DNA of 64,000 nt from Xylogone sp. PMI_703 (Eukaryota; Ascomycota; Leotiomycetes), in contig JAJTUQ010000003.1 of assembly GCA_021399445.1 (NCBI GenBank), positions 62,001 through 126,000 on the forward strand, written 5' to 3'. The notes beneath the pieces are model-generated. The model did no database searches. It saw only the letters and a program-made list of their open reading frames with translations, and had not been told where the DNA came from. Positions within the stretch are counted from its first letter, which is position 1. Each line of letters opens with the position of its first letter. Shown here one piece after another: positions 13,501 through 25,451 of this stretch. The position numbers and the translations under genes were made by a program.

Positions 13501-14950
13501 GAATTAGGCATAATCTTCTTTGAATTCCCGAGAGAAAGCATTCGGCTTGGGATTTGTCCAATCTAGTGGATTGGGGGAGTTTGAGAGCGTCCTGGATATC
13601 ATCAGAAGGATTGTGAAGCAATTTCTTTGCTAATTCTTCAATATCGGATGAAAATTTGCATTCTGGGGGCTTTAGCCTGGAACCCGCATGCCAACAAAGA
13701 ATTTCGTCCTCAAAGGGCAGTTCCCTGATCTCCTTCAGCTGCTTCAAGATAGGGGCGTAAGAGAACAAAGCAGTACTCAACTGCACCAATTTGATGTTCT
13801 TCGCCTTCCTTATCCGGCGCAATGCTCTTTCTGTGTTGGCTGCTGGTATTTGCAAACAAATCACAGGCGGCTGCTGTGCGAGAAGATCTTCCTCGCGAAC
13901 CAATGCACCTAGCGTGGTAACTTCCTCATCTGCAATTAGACAGGCTAGTGATCCATGCTTCAGATATTTTGGATTGTCCTTGAGGAACTGTTGCCGAACC
14001 ATTATGCTCTTCTTCGGCATCTGCGGGAGATCATTAGTGCACCGCAGCTGTAGAGCCCATGGACTTCGGCCATCGCAATGGACACCACTCATGGAGAGAT
14101 TCTCTACTGAAAATGCTTTTCGCCGTCCCCCCTGGATGTTCTGAACTATCTGTATTTCCTCCCTCATCTCGCGAACCACGTCTTCGCGGAGTAATCGGAA
14201 CTGGCCATCAATATGAGAAGCAAGCCCGTTAGGCTCTAACGCAAGCTTTTTCGTCTCGTGGGATCGTGGCAGGTAGGGATCTTTCGTAGTAAGCTCGTCC
14301 GCTGTTGGGATGATCTCAATTTTGCTAATTTCTCTAAAATCATTATCGTGACGCCCACCCGGTCCGTTCTGCCAATTTACATGTTCCGTATTCAAATTGT
14401 CAATTATATGTGTAATTCTTTGAGTCTGCAGACGAATCTCTCGTTGTGTAGAATTCAAAAGCCTGTTTTGGATCAAACTGTCCTGTGCTAATGGTACGAA
14501 TGTGATGGCCTTTTCTCTTGGTAGAGACACAAGTTGCAGTAGGATCCAGCAAAATGCTATTTCTCCATCTCCAACAAGCTCACCAGCTTTGAAAGCCGTT
14601 ACCAATGCATTCAGTAGGAGTTCTCCCTCTACAAACTGCAGTATCAGTTGCTGTAAGACTGCCCCACCACATAACGTCTTGAGCTCTGGCGCCGCAAGGT
14701 AACGAAGAACCTTAGTGACTGCTCCTTGGAGAAAAGAAATTTTGTCATCTGAACTGAGGGCTGTCTGGAACGCAGCACGCCCGTGTTTGCTCCCGTGTAT
14801 TCGTTGTATACAGGTTGTCTTGTTATCTTGGGCGCAAATCGCCTCAAGAAACAACTTGGCATTCTTGCTGTCAATAAGCTTCTCGCCGCTGAGCACACTT
14901 ATAAAGAGAGTCCGAAGCTGTATACTTCGAGGTGTTCTGTGGCTTGACAT
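7595..14950 (-). CDS. ZNFX1-like SF1 helicase / NFX1 zinc finger / triple CbxX AAA+ protein
   Basis: I join six exons: 14950-13489, 13442-12003, 11906-11570, 11520-10739, 10693-8975 and 8916-7595. The five introns are 46, 96, 49, 45 and 58 nt, with GT-AG ends; the total is 2353 codons plus TGA, in frame throughout. Residues 1-480 are a helical region I do not recognise. The SF1 (UPF1-like) helicase has GPPGTGKS at 485-492, VEEAGE near 746, GDHKQL near 772, HQQHRMRPE near 813, DNFQGDESE near 969 and LNVLLSRAR near 998. An NFX1-type Cys/His cluster follows (CGKHKCPRRCHY, about 1080-1130), then a coiled coil (1136-1225). Three CbxX/CfqX AAA+ modules have Walker A at 1335, 1612 and 1910 and Walker B VVFIDEAYQ, VLVIDEAYG and VLFVDEAYR. 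A charged coiled coil (about 2210-2320) and a Cys-containing tail end it. Relatives of the helicase half (animal ZNFX1, fission-yeast Hrr1) act in RNA silencing; the AAA half is functionally obscure. Argonaute lies just upstream on the same strand. Confidence 0.9.
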
Positions 14951-15939
14951 ATTGATGATGGTAGGGATTAGTGAAGCTGAACTGTGTAAGCATACCAAAG
15001 GTGAGAAATGAGATCACCTTTTATTCTAAGACAAGTGAATGATAGCGGGATGAGATGGTGGTGTGACTAGCCCCGCAGTGGGAGGCCTCAGGGCGGGTTC
15101 ATTGGTGCTAATGGCCTTCCAACAAAATGCTGTTATTTATCGTAGAATTCTTTATCTTAATAAGTACAAGTGCAAAATCAGACAAATCATAACCCTTCTA
15201 TAGTTGGCTATGCGCATGCCTGCAGTTTCACGATTAGCCAGCGAGTTTCAACCTAGAGTTGGATGATGTTGAGGTTTAGCAATGGGCGCAGGGAAACGCA
15301 GGGATGATATAGAGCCACTGAATTGCTTGGAATCTATGGCTACAATAGGTGCTATATATACAGTAGACTTACGGCTGTACAATAGATACGGCCATATAGG
15401 TCCGTAGAATACTGATAGTTACCTACAATAAGCCTTAGATACAAGCCCTAATAACCTGTATATGGCAGAGACGTATCCTCCGAATATTGCACCAGATAAG
15501 TCTTCGAGAATAATAATGGGAATCCCAAAGAAGGATCTATACTAATAATACATTTTTCAGTCACTAAATGAAACGGTCTTTACATTGGCAAGAATTACCC
15601 TGTCTACTCACAGCTAGTCTTCCATGAATATGTTTTCGATATATCGTAAGTCACTATTGACCATCAAGCTGATTCTTATCGAGCTTCTCCGGTGTCTTTT
15701 TGATGTGAGCTGGGCCTGCAAGGAGTTTATAGTATCAACACTCATCAATACTCATCGACAGAGAAGAATATAATCTATTCCACATATAGATAGCTATCAT
15801 TGCCTTAATGATGGAAAATAGCCCAGGGCTAAGGGATAAATGTCAACGCCGGCCTACCGCTATCATCATGAAAAGTCCCCTTCTAGTACATTACCTCCTT
15901 GGACGCAGGAGACGAGATATCTACTAAAAGAACGACTGC
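14951..15939. other. Intergenic between Argonaute and the helicase gene
   Basis: About 990 bases hold the 3' end of Argonaute and the promoter of the helicase/AAA gene, both on the minus strand. I see no additional gene and no clear TATA box or terminator. Confidence 0.6.
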
Positions 15940-18900
15940 TTAAATGTAAAACATGGTATTTTTCACATTAGGATGTATTGTGACCCTGCTGGCATCTGGC
16001 GCTTGAGACGGTGCTGTACCCACCGAGCTCACATCAGGACTAGAAAGTGGTGAAGGATCAAATAATCCGCTTAGATAACATCGCGCTCTTGCACAGACCA
16101 GATTAGCGTAGTATGCGGGCGGACAGAGACTCACAGCCTTAGTTGCCCTCCCGAAGAGGTAACAGAGGTTGTGTGTTAGATCCTCGAGAGCATCCGCGGC
16201 GGTGGGAAATTGCGGCTGGAGGGTGAGGTTGCGGAAAATCTCGTCATAGACAACATAATAGTGGGCTGGTCGAGCAGTGCCTTGGATCGCGGTATGCGCT
16301 TGGAGAAAGAAATCCCAGTTGCGCGCTTCTGTGACGCCACGGTCGACAATCGTGCCGTTGGGCAGATTCCCGCCGCGATCCACGTCTTCCACCTTCGTAG
16401 GATAAAAGCGCGTGTTATGGCGCTTTCCGACGATGATAATCGTCATGCGTGGCTTGTCAGCCTTCGTCAACGCCGCTGGATATACCTCTTTGCAGGCCTC
16501 GCGGAGAGCCGGGAGCTCCTGCTCGAGGACAATGTTGTATTGACCTTCAGACACCCCGTCTCGGTACACGAGAATGTTTTCGGGCAACGTCTTGTTCTTC
16601 TGTTGCCAAAGGAGAAGTCGCGACTTGAAGATCACATCAAGGTCAGCGACCATTTCCTGGCGAGGGGGTTGTATTCGAATATCGGCCGGCCATTGCCCAA
16701 GCCATTCATCAACGGAGGCAACGATCCCGGCAACACTTGGGGCATTCGATGAGGAACCGGGAGCCGGATGGGTCACGTCGATTCCAACGACCATGGTAGT
16801 CTTATGCCGAAGAAATCCTAGCTTCGATGGGTCAAGAGAATGATTTCTGCCACCTAACTTCAAATTAAACTTCAGACAGACGTTGGCCATATACTGTGGG
16901 TTCCCCCTGGCGAATTTTGAATCCAAAACACACACGTTGAGAATGCCTTCTTTGACATCGCAGATGAATTTGACGTGGTTATAGACTGCAGTCATCTCTC
17001 GCTCGGGGATTATCACTAGAACGAGCTTTGGTTTTCTCGGATTGACTACGAACCTGTGAATCCAGTGGCCAATTTGAGATTCCAGGTCTTGGGGGTTGGA
17101 TGCGATGTGAACTCCCGGCATGTAATTGTTGACAGAAACCCCAAGTTCTCTGAGTTTAGTTTGGAGCTCATCCAGCTTCCCAAGGAAATCTTGATCAGAT
17201 TGCCAAATATTGCGAGCGCCTTGCAGAGAAATTCGCAGATAGGTCCATCCAGGCAAGTCAGATTTGGTGACGAACTTCGACGTACGCATGTCCCAGCCTC
17301 CAAACCTAGGAGTTATCATCTGAGTTCCGGAATATTTGATTGTTGGAACACTTAATACTCGACCCGGGACAGTTATTAATTTGGGCGTTACGGTAATATC
17401 GAAGGCATCCTGCATGAACATCAGCTTCTGTTTAGCCAAGAGAGGATTTACACATACCAATGTCGGGTTCGTTGGCTCAAATCCTAGCAGGCCACCGCCG
17501 GAAGCAACAATTGAATGAGCATTTTGAAATGGCCGTCGTACAGCAAAACGAATCATCTGTTGTGTTTGTGCAGCGCTCAGCTTCGTACGCGCGGGCTGCC
17601 CAGGTGTGACCACGCAGACCTCAGCCGGTAAATACGATGGATTGTCTTTTGTAGAAACGTTAATGACAGGAAGTGAAGGGTCCTGGATGGTGATGTTATA
17701 TGCTAAGAAAGCTCAGTCTTGCAGTCGAACTTGGGTGGAGATTGAAAACTTACTCTGCTTGAAGAAATCAAAAACACTGATGTAGCTCCCCTGAGACGGG
17801 GGAGCTGGCCCAGCCATAGGGGGCTTCTTACCCTTCTTCTTCTTTCCCCCTGCTTGAGGCGCGGGTTGAGTTGGAGAAGCACTCTGGGAATTATGTAGAA
17901 AAAACTTCACTTCCCCTGCGCCAGCTCCGAATTGTGGCACAATTGGCGGATGAGATAGATTGCGGCCATCATCTTTGGTAGCGAAACCTTGTACTATCTT
18001 CATTCTATGGATGCGCTGGCCCTGCTTATTCCTTCGCACAATGTGCGTCGCATCAATGGAGAGCTTCTTCACAAATTTCAATAAATTGACCTTGTTGGGG
18101 CCATTTTGCGACATGAAGGCTTGCATGAGCCTATCGAGCGGCCCATCCTCGAAGAAGGCCATATTTTTGACTTGCACGTTGACGAGGATTCGAGCCGTCG
18201 CAGCCCGAACACTCATGAAAAAGCCTCGGATCACCTGCAATCCGCCTCCCAGATTCCCTCTATCCTGGGTTCCCGGGTTCAGGTGGAAATGCCGACTAGT
18301 AGCAACCGTCGCTATCATTGAAGCCGCTTTTGGATGATGTCCCACTACGATATTCAAGGCTTGAATAATTTCCTCTTTGGAACCAAACATCAACCCAGCT
18401 TGTGATGATGTCAAATGATTGATCAGCTCGGCCACAGTAAGAGAGCCGGTGAATTGAAGTCGAAGTCGATTCTGCGTGGCATTTGGGGCAGGATCATCCT
18501 CATCTTCTGCGCGGTAGGTGACGAGGTACTCGTCTTCCAGTTCGAGCTCACTCCGAGAAATCAAGTTTGACTTGAAATCAGTAGCGATTTCGTATCCACG
18601 GGGCAGCAAATGTTCTTCCAAGAGAAGCTGTACAATCCTCTTCGCTTTCTTCCCTACCGGGGCTTTCCCTCTGTTGTCCGATGCGATACTAATGCCGTAG
18701 CGATACAACTCCAAATCATCTTTAGAAGCGAGCTTGAAATAGTTCGCCCATACCAGAATTTCCCTTCCTGTCACCCCATATCCTGGCCTGGGTGGGTTTG
18801 TAATCTGGCCGGGCTTCTTTTTCTTCACGTCAATCGCGGTATTATTTTCGATTTGGGTGACGTGCTGATCCGGGCTGGGAAGCCGCCCATCGCCTTGTCT

Positions 18901-19142
18901 GTGATAAGAAGCGGATATTAGTCGTCTGAGATGCTCGGATATCAAGGAAGACCGAGGCGTGAGACTTGCCTGTAGACCTCAACCTCAGGCGGGGGTCTGC
19001 CACCCCTGCCCCACCCACCGCGAAAAGCTCCACGACCCCCTGGGCCTCCTGGACCTCCTGCTCCACGTCCCCGAGGGTGAAAAGGTAGTGATTGATCTCC
19101 ACGGCCTCGACCGCGACCCGGATAAGATGAAGATCCAGACAT
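15940..19142 (-). CDS. Argonaute (QDE-2/AGO type)
   Basis: Three exons, 19142-18970, 18898-17754 and 17702-15940, give 1026 residues plus stop. Intron 1 (71 nt) is GC-AG, with CAG|GCAAGT at the donor; intron 2 (51 nt) is GT-AG. The N-terminus is Arg-Gly rich (residues 1-50), as in many eukaryotic Argonautes. ArgoL1 is seen as GGGLQVIRGFFMSVR. PAZ covers about 320-475 and ends NPSYLPAEVC; it carries a basic/proline insert near 390-425 (GGKKKKGKKPP). PIWI has GIDVTHP (Asp near 743), RQEMVADLD (Glu finger), YRDGVSEGQ and RPAHYYVVYDE (His near 919). The DEDH tetrad is therefore intact and slicing should be possible. The protein should load small RNAs for quelling-type post-transcriptional silencing. 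The hydrophobic C-terminus TMFYI resembles the conserved MYFI/MYFA Argonaute ending. A helicase with ZNFX1-like architecture follows about 1 kb downstream. Confidence 0.95.
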
Positions 19143-20366
19143 TTTGTGAGACTTGTAGGTAAAGTTTATCAGGTGAGAAAGGCGGCTGTGTTAAACCCGC
19201 TCGCATTTTATGTCGTACAATAATTAGGCACGACACTAGATTTAGCTAAACGAAACTGGTCAGAACATGGGGTTTGTATTTTATTCCAGATTCTTTGAGA
19301 GTTCGTGGTGAATTTCAGAGGCTGGAAAGATCATCACAGAGAAAGAAGGGCTGTCTCCCTACTAACCTAAAATATTTACTTGCAGATTGTTGCCCTTTTG
19401 GAGCATGCTAGCAGGAGTAATCCATTATTTAGACCAACACGCGGCGCTGAGGTTAACATTCGGTCCAGCTGGCATGTGAATTCCGACAAGGATCTGACTT
19501 TCAGACATAAAGTAGAGTTCACTCATGAACCCGCCGTAAATGACGCAGGCCCACATTCAACACCAGTCTGCTCAAGATTAGAGCTTATTGGACAGTTGAA
19601 TGTCATCTATAATTTGCTAAGTTATCGTGAGAGAGAACCGCCCACGTCATCCTCTGCGATTCTAACCGAGTCTTGAGCCTATCAAGTACGGTTATATTCG
19701 AGTATTCTAAGTTGACCAATGACAAACTACCAAGGGTCAGAACGTCCGGCCAGCGATCCAGCTTTAGAGGAATAATCCTTTTCTTACTTAAGTTACTTGA
19801 AATTGTCTGTTCAATCACCGATGTTAGCTAACCTGCAACCTCGATAGTTCTCCTCTACATCAGCAAACTCCCTCAAGGTCTCTCTCCTAATTGTATCCTT
19901 GTGGTCAGAGAAGAGCATCTTAAGAGGCCCAAATCCGAAACCCTTCCTAGATGTTGAGACGTGATGGGTGATACTTCCATGTGATTCCCAGTCGACCGCG
20001 TAGGTGGACGTCTTCGATCCTTGTAATGTCGGCAGATCAGTGCATTCCGCCTCATCTTCGTCTCTCACCCCATAATGATGTAGTCACCAGGGAGGACTTC
20101 CCCATCATCTACCTATTGTTAGCTAAGGTTGACGGTTCGAATGAGGGGTCGAATGAAGGACCCCCTACGTGTTACAGGCCCGCCGCTTCTTCTAATCACT
20201 TATCGAACCGCCACTCTGTCACTTCGTTACTTTACTACCGCATAATCGCGTCGATTCCAGCACCGAGCTTTCATAACGGGAGGCCCGCACTTTGCACATT
20301 CTACACACCCATCCTTTATATCACCAGACATTTATATTCTCTCTGTGCTGAAAACTATCTCATATC
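19143..20366. other. Divergent intergenic region with a possible gene fragment
   Basis: This holds the 5' regions of Argonaute (-) and of the Zn2Cys6 regulator (+). On the minus strand, 20080-19811 is open and reads like real protein (THHVSTSRKGFGFGPLK, then FADVEENYRGCRLAN), but it has no ATG in frame and I recognise no family. It may be an exon of a lost gene or chance. Confidence 0.35.
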
Positions 20367-22543
20367 ATGTCTGAGAGTGCTGTTCCTCCCAGGCTACGAC
20401 CGAAGTCTCGAAGTATGTTTGATAGTTCCTAAAACAATCAGAGCCAGAAGCTAATTGGTGCGTTGTAGCTGGATGTCCTCGTTGTAAGCAACGTGTAAGT
20501 AGTTCTCTCTCATTTCGTCTAGGTTTAACTAGTTGGCTGCATTATATCTAATATGCCGCCAGCGCATTAATGTGACGAAAAGCTTCCATTTTGCACACCC
20601 TGCTTGAAGAAGGGGTTGGATTGTCCAGGCTACCTACGTCCAATCAGGTGGTCTAATAAGCGCGATCTAGCTGTCTCGAAGACCCGAAGAGCAAGTCAGA
20701 GAACAAGCCAAGTCTCTCTAGAGAAGAGCCCGAAGATATCTATACGGGCGGTCAATCGATCAGAATCAATGCTGGAAGGCAGGTCGGTATCTCCTGTGCA
20801 ATGGCCTGTGCCAGACAGCTGTAGTATGGCATTATCGGAGAATGATAGTCACGTCGGAAGTTCTATAGCGCAGGATTCACCTCCATATGTCTCTACCTTA
20901 GATCTAGATTTTTGGCAACTGAATATACCATCAGAGCTATCGGTTTCAAGATCTCAAGGTTGGGTATCGAAATCACAAGTTCATGATAGCACGTCCACCG
21001 GGTTTGCCTCGGATAATACTGCGGACATGCACTTCGATGCCCTTGGGTTAGGGCAGTTATGGAATATAGACAATACTTCATTCGATTTGTGTTAGATAAA
21101 GACTAGTTAGAAGCGTCAACACCACCTCTACTGGTAAACATGCCCGACGATCAGGATATCACACTCTCGAACCACTACTTCTCTTCAGTCTGTTGCATCA
21201 ATTCCTGTTTCGATTCTCTTCGCAATCCTTTTCGCTCGTTAATTGAAGAGACTATGCTTTCATGCCCGTTAGTCTTCCATTGTGTGATGGCAATGTCGGC
21301 CGCTCATTTATTTCGGAGGAAGAAAGAGATGCTCCATGTGGTACTCAAACATCGAAACGAAGCGATATCATGTTTGTTGCGGGAAGTATCTCTAAAGGAT
21401 ATTAAATTAGAGGTTGTATTGGGTAGCATCCTGTTAGGGATGACGTCGGCGTGGCATGATCCCTCCTCACTCGGCATTACGCATCTGCACAGCGCTCGCA
21501 AGGACTTTAAGAAATGGATAGCTGGTTTGCAGGTCGTTGAATCAGCACGGTCCGTTATATTTTGTAGGAGAAACAAGAGTTTTCTAGTGGGAATTATTGC
21601 CTACTGGGAAGCATTAATATCGTTTCTTATAGATCAAGAACCAGATGTCCTATCATATCTTTCAGGGTTCTGCCAGAATAATGGCAGTGAAATAATCTAT
21701 CCAAATCCGTGGACAGGAATTTCCACACCTATTTTTGTCTATATAGCTCAGGTCGGGGCTCTGTCTCGTCAGTGTCGTCTTCTGCGTAACCTCTCTATTT
21801 ACACCAGCTCAAACAAAATACACAATGAAATCCACAGCAAACAGTTCGAAGAGGCAGTTGAACTCGAGCGCAATATTCTCCAATATACTCCCCCTAAAGA
21901 AGACCACATCGAGGATCATTGTGATGAACTCACACCGCTACACTATCTACGGAGCCTGTCCCAAATTTATCGGTTTGTTGCTCTACTCCAGTTATACATC
22001 ACATTTCCGGACCTCTTAATAAAGGGCACTTCTACAACGGAGAGTTCCGCATTTACTAAATCCACAGAAGAAGTTGGACCATCATATTGTCACTCCATCG
22101 TTGTATTGGCCGTCAGCATCTTGAATATCATCTCGTCCATCCAGGATACAGCTAGGATCAATGTACTCTTTACTTTGCCACTACTTATCGCAGGCAGTGC
22201 TCTCCAGAACTGCCCTCCAGTTACAACTTATGACAAGGGTAGTCGCTCTAAGGATGGATCTGACTCACTATCTTCGGTCAAGGAAGAAATACTGTTGATA
22301 TACAGCGAAATTTCCATGATATCCCACTGGCGCTCATTCGTTCGACGACGCATGAAGTAACTATATGATTATGTCGGTCTAGACCCAATAATGCGTGCAA
22401 CGAAAATTCTTGACGCAGTCTGGATGAAAGCTGACATAGTATTGGTTGATCAACCTTCAGGGGATCACTCTGTGTCGACATTCAAGTTGGTTCAATGGAT
22501 GGATATCATGGCAGAAGAGCACCTCGAGTCAATCTTTGGCTAA
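20367..22543 (+). pseudogene. Zn2Cys6 transcription factor with Fungal_trans_2-like body, decayed
   Basis: Exon 1 (20367-20412, MSESAVPPRLRPKSR) and exon 2 (20469-20494, TGCPRCKQR) are joined by a 56-nt intron. A 68-nt intron (20495-20562) leads to exon 3, which should read RRIKCDEKLPFC. One base is missing at the Lys codon (20569-20570), so the zinc cluster shifts frame; the remaining Cys pairs (CTPC, DCPGY) are clear in the other frame. The body follows in two frames, 20584-21095 and 21107 onward (HYFSSVCCINSCFDS, the usual start of this regulator family's main domain). I find no good intron joining them. A TAA at 22358-22360 stops the frame, yet the same frame continues for 60 codons with family-like sequence (LYDYVGLDP; EEHLESIFG) to the expected stop at 22541-22543. 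With at least two lesions it is very probably a pseudogene. Confidence 0.8.
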
Positions 22544-23136
22544 CCTATATTCCGTTAAATAAATCTCTGTTTAGACTTTATAATTGTTATCGGGATTATG
22601 ACAATGAAGATGTCAAAGATAAAAAGGATAGTGCAACTAATCTAAAATGTCGTCTATGTAGAAGTAATTTAGTAAAAGACAACAATATGTATGTCATATT
22701 CAATATTTATTCCCGATGAAATGTTTTTCATATAAAAACACGTGCATGGGTACGATTATGTGTTATACAAGCCTCTATTTACAGTTCTGTTAGTCAGTAT
22801 CAAACGTATGAAATGATATTGATTATCAAAAATGCTGATCAATACGTTTCACGCTCTCAAATAACCACACAGCATCTAGAGCGGTAAGTGGTTCTCGGTA
22901 TTAAATACCGGATTCGGTAATAAGTGCGATGTAGATATTGCGGAGTACAGTTATACTTCAGTATATAGGTGTTTATTTCTCTTCCGGTCTTAGATATATT
23001 TAAGATGTTATTATTCGTCATCATTACTGTTGTAGTAGAGAGCTAGGTTTCTAAATACTATTCTTCCCTTCTATCGACAACGTTATAACCATACAATCGC
23101 ATAATAACGCAAGTAAGCTATTAACTTTCGCTTACA
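22544..23136. other. Intergenic, A+T-rich, no gene seen
   Basis: This separates the regulator pseudogene from the amine oxidase on the same strand. I see no coding signal; it presumably holds the oxidase promoter. Confidence 0.5.
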
Positions 23137-24689
23137 ATGTCACGAACAAATGAGGGATATCTGTGGACCCCTACATATACGGTGGAGGGACTTCACACAG
23201 ATGCAGTTATCCCTAGCAGTATCAATTCCTTACGCTCCGAATATGATGCCGTAGTTATTGGCTCTGGGTTTGCAGGGTTGATTGCTGCAAGGGACCTCGC
23301 GAAGCAACGTCAAGCGTTCAAAATCCTCCTCCTTGAAGCCCGTGATCGAATTGGCGGCCGCACTTGGACTGCTAAAGCTTTGGGCGAAGAGTTTGAGATG
23401 GGAGGGGCATGGGTCCATTGGAATCAACCCTTCCTATATACGGAATTATGTCGATACAATTTATCATAACCTCAAATCGTCTGCAGGCACTATTTCACCT
23501 CAGAAGCAATACTATAAGGCATTTGACAAACCAGTGGAAGAACTCTCAGTACAAGATGTAGAAGCCATAATAGATAGCGTTGTGGCACAATTTTTCATCA
23601 TCGATGAGCACAATAGTCGTGAGCTCATACCGTATCCCCATGACCCTTTTCGTGAGCCGGCACTATGGAGAAAATACGATCATCTCACGGTACGGCAGCG
23701 CCTAGACCTGCTTGAAGACATACCGCAGTGGAACAGAGACATCTTTGAAACACATGTCAACTCATTTGGAAGTGCACCTGGTATGGATATTGGATTTGTG
23801 GAAGCTCTGAGATGGTTTGCGCTTGGCGGCCATAGTCTTGCACAAGTATTTGAGCTGGCGGGGACCTATAAGATCGGAAAAGGAGGTATGACTGCATTGG
23901 CTCGTTCAATGCTGGCAGACGCCAACACGGACGTTATCTTTAGATCCATTGTGGATGAGATTCGTGAAGATGATTCTGGAGTGTCGGTGGTAATGAGAGA
24001 TGGAAAAGTTATCAAAGCAAAAGCAGTTGTGTGTACAATTCCACTGTAGGTTGCTCTGTTTCTAAACTGCATTGTTGTTATCATCGGCTGCCTTTGCTTA
24101 TACTCTGTCTTTTAGGAACTGTCTCTCGGATATTACGTTCAACCCACCTCTTCCAGCTCTACACCAAGAAGCAATTCGGCAAGGACACATCAATAACGGT
24201 GCAAAGATTCATTTCAAGCTGAGTGCCACGGAGCCTGGCTGGTTTGCCACCTGTGATAAACCTGAGTCATCTCCGTTGGTCTTTGCATTCTCGGATCATA
24301 ACGGGATGCAAGGTTCTGGTGGAACATGGTGCATTGGGTTCGGATACAATGGTCAATTGAAAGACAAAAAGAACCACCGTCATATCGTTGACCATTTCAC
24401 CAATGATATCAGACCTGGTGCTGATATACAGGCCTACCTGACTCATGATTGGATGAATGACCCTTTTTCCAAAGGTACATGGAGCTGCTGGGGCCCAAGT
24501 CATATAAGCAGATATCTACAAGAATTACAAAAGCCTCATGGTCGAGTCTTTTTTGCCAATGCGGATTGGGCTAATGGCTGGAGAGGATTTGTCGATGGAG
24601 CGATTGAAAGGGGACTTGTGGTTGCAAGGCAGGTAACAGAAGTTCTCCTCAATGCGAATCAATCTCACGCATTCGAAGCAAAACTATGA
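23137..24689 (+). pseudogene. Flavin amine oxidase (MAO-N-like), one frameshift
   Basis: The start MSRTNEGYLWTPTY is followed by the FAD-binding motif VVIGSGFAGLIAARDL and the EARDRIGGR signature, then GGAWVHWNQP. At about 23461-23465 the frame breaks: RYNL must continue as HNLKSSAGT in another frame, which fits loss of two bases or gain of one. The body runs on (GKGGMTALARSML; AVVCTIPL). A 70-nt intron (24046-24115) then leads to NCLSDITFNPPLP. The C-terminal flavin-site sequence FANADWANGWRGFVDGAI is present. The last three residues are AKL, a type-1 peroxisomal targeting signal, as in peroxisomal MAO-N of Aspergillus niger (ARL). The expected reaction is oxidative deamination of amines with hydrogen peroxide release. 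A sequencing error is the alternative explanation for the break. Confidence 0.8.
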
Positions 24690-25451
24690 GTTAAAAGCAA
24701 AATATTTGAAATATAACGGAACTCACTTCTCCCTTCCCGGTGACCTATTATAATCAGGTGAAGTTTGGCGGATATGGGATTTCGTGTACGGTATTCATTA
24801 TGAGCAGCTTCTACTGCGGATACGAGACGGCTGTTTTTATCACCATTTCTGGTGGTGGCATCGGAAGATGTCATAATGTGTACTCCTTTCGGTAAGGTTC
24901 TTTGCCCACTAGAACAGTTAGACGCAATCAAGCTGCAATAAATCGCGACAATGTACAAAGGAACATATTATATAACTCAAGCAGTTGATACAATTTCAGT
25001 TTAGTCAAATGCATATCATGAATCAATCCATTAGATAGAGTTGAATGCTCTCAGTAATGGTGTAGTTCTCGAGCCTACGTCGTGTACTCCGCCCCAGGAA
25101 CCAAGCGGGAGAGACTACCTCCTAAGGCAGCAAGGTAATCTATCAAAAGTTCAAATATTATCAAAGGCGTGAGGGCTGAGAAACTGGAAGCAGTAATCAA
25201 GTTCAGCTCCCATTTAACTCAATATTATTAGATCACATAGCTCAGAATCATGGCAAGACAGGTACGATCTACACGCTATGCGATATTACACTATCTCAAC
25301 TGATAATATGAAACGGGGATATGTGGAAGAGGGATTGGATGGCATAGAGCGGAATGACGATTATGAAGTTTTATTGCTATATAGGTCTGGTATTTAGGAA
25401 GTTAGTCATAAGTGTATTCCCGAGTTGAATCACCCATTCTCCATGCGTAGA
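24690..25451. other. Intergenic, no gene seen
   Basis: No open frame with recognisable motifs and no RNA gene. The short minus-strand frame at 24665-24958 overlaps the oxidase end and looks like chance. Confidence 0.5.

Noticed and set aside
21089..21106. Intron joining the two halves of the regulator body
   Set aside because: Only 18 nt with weak sites; too short for splicing.
23400..23520. Intron explaining the amine-oxidase frame break
   Set aside because: Possible sites (GTCGAT...CTGCAG) would delete conserved residues that are present on both sides of the break.
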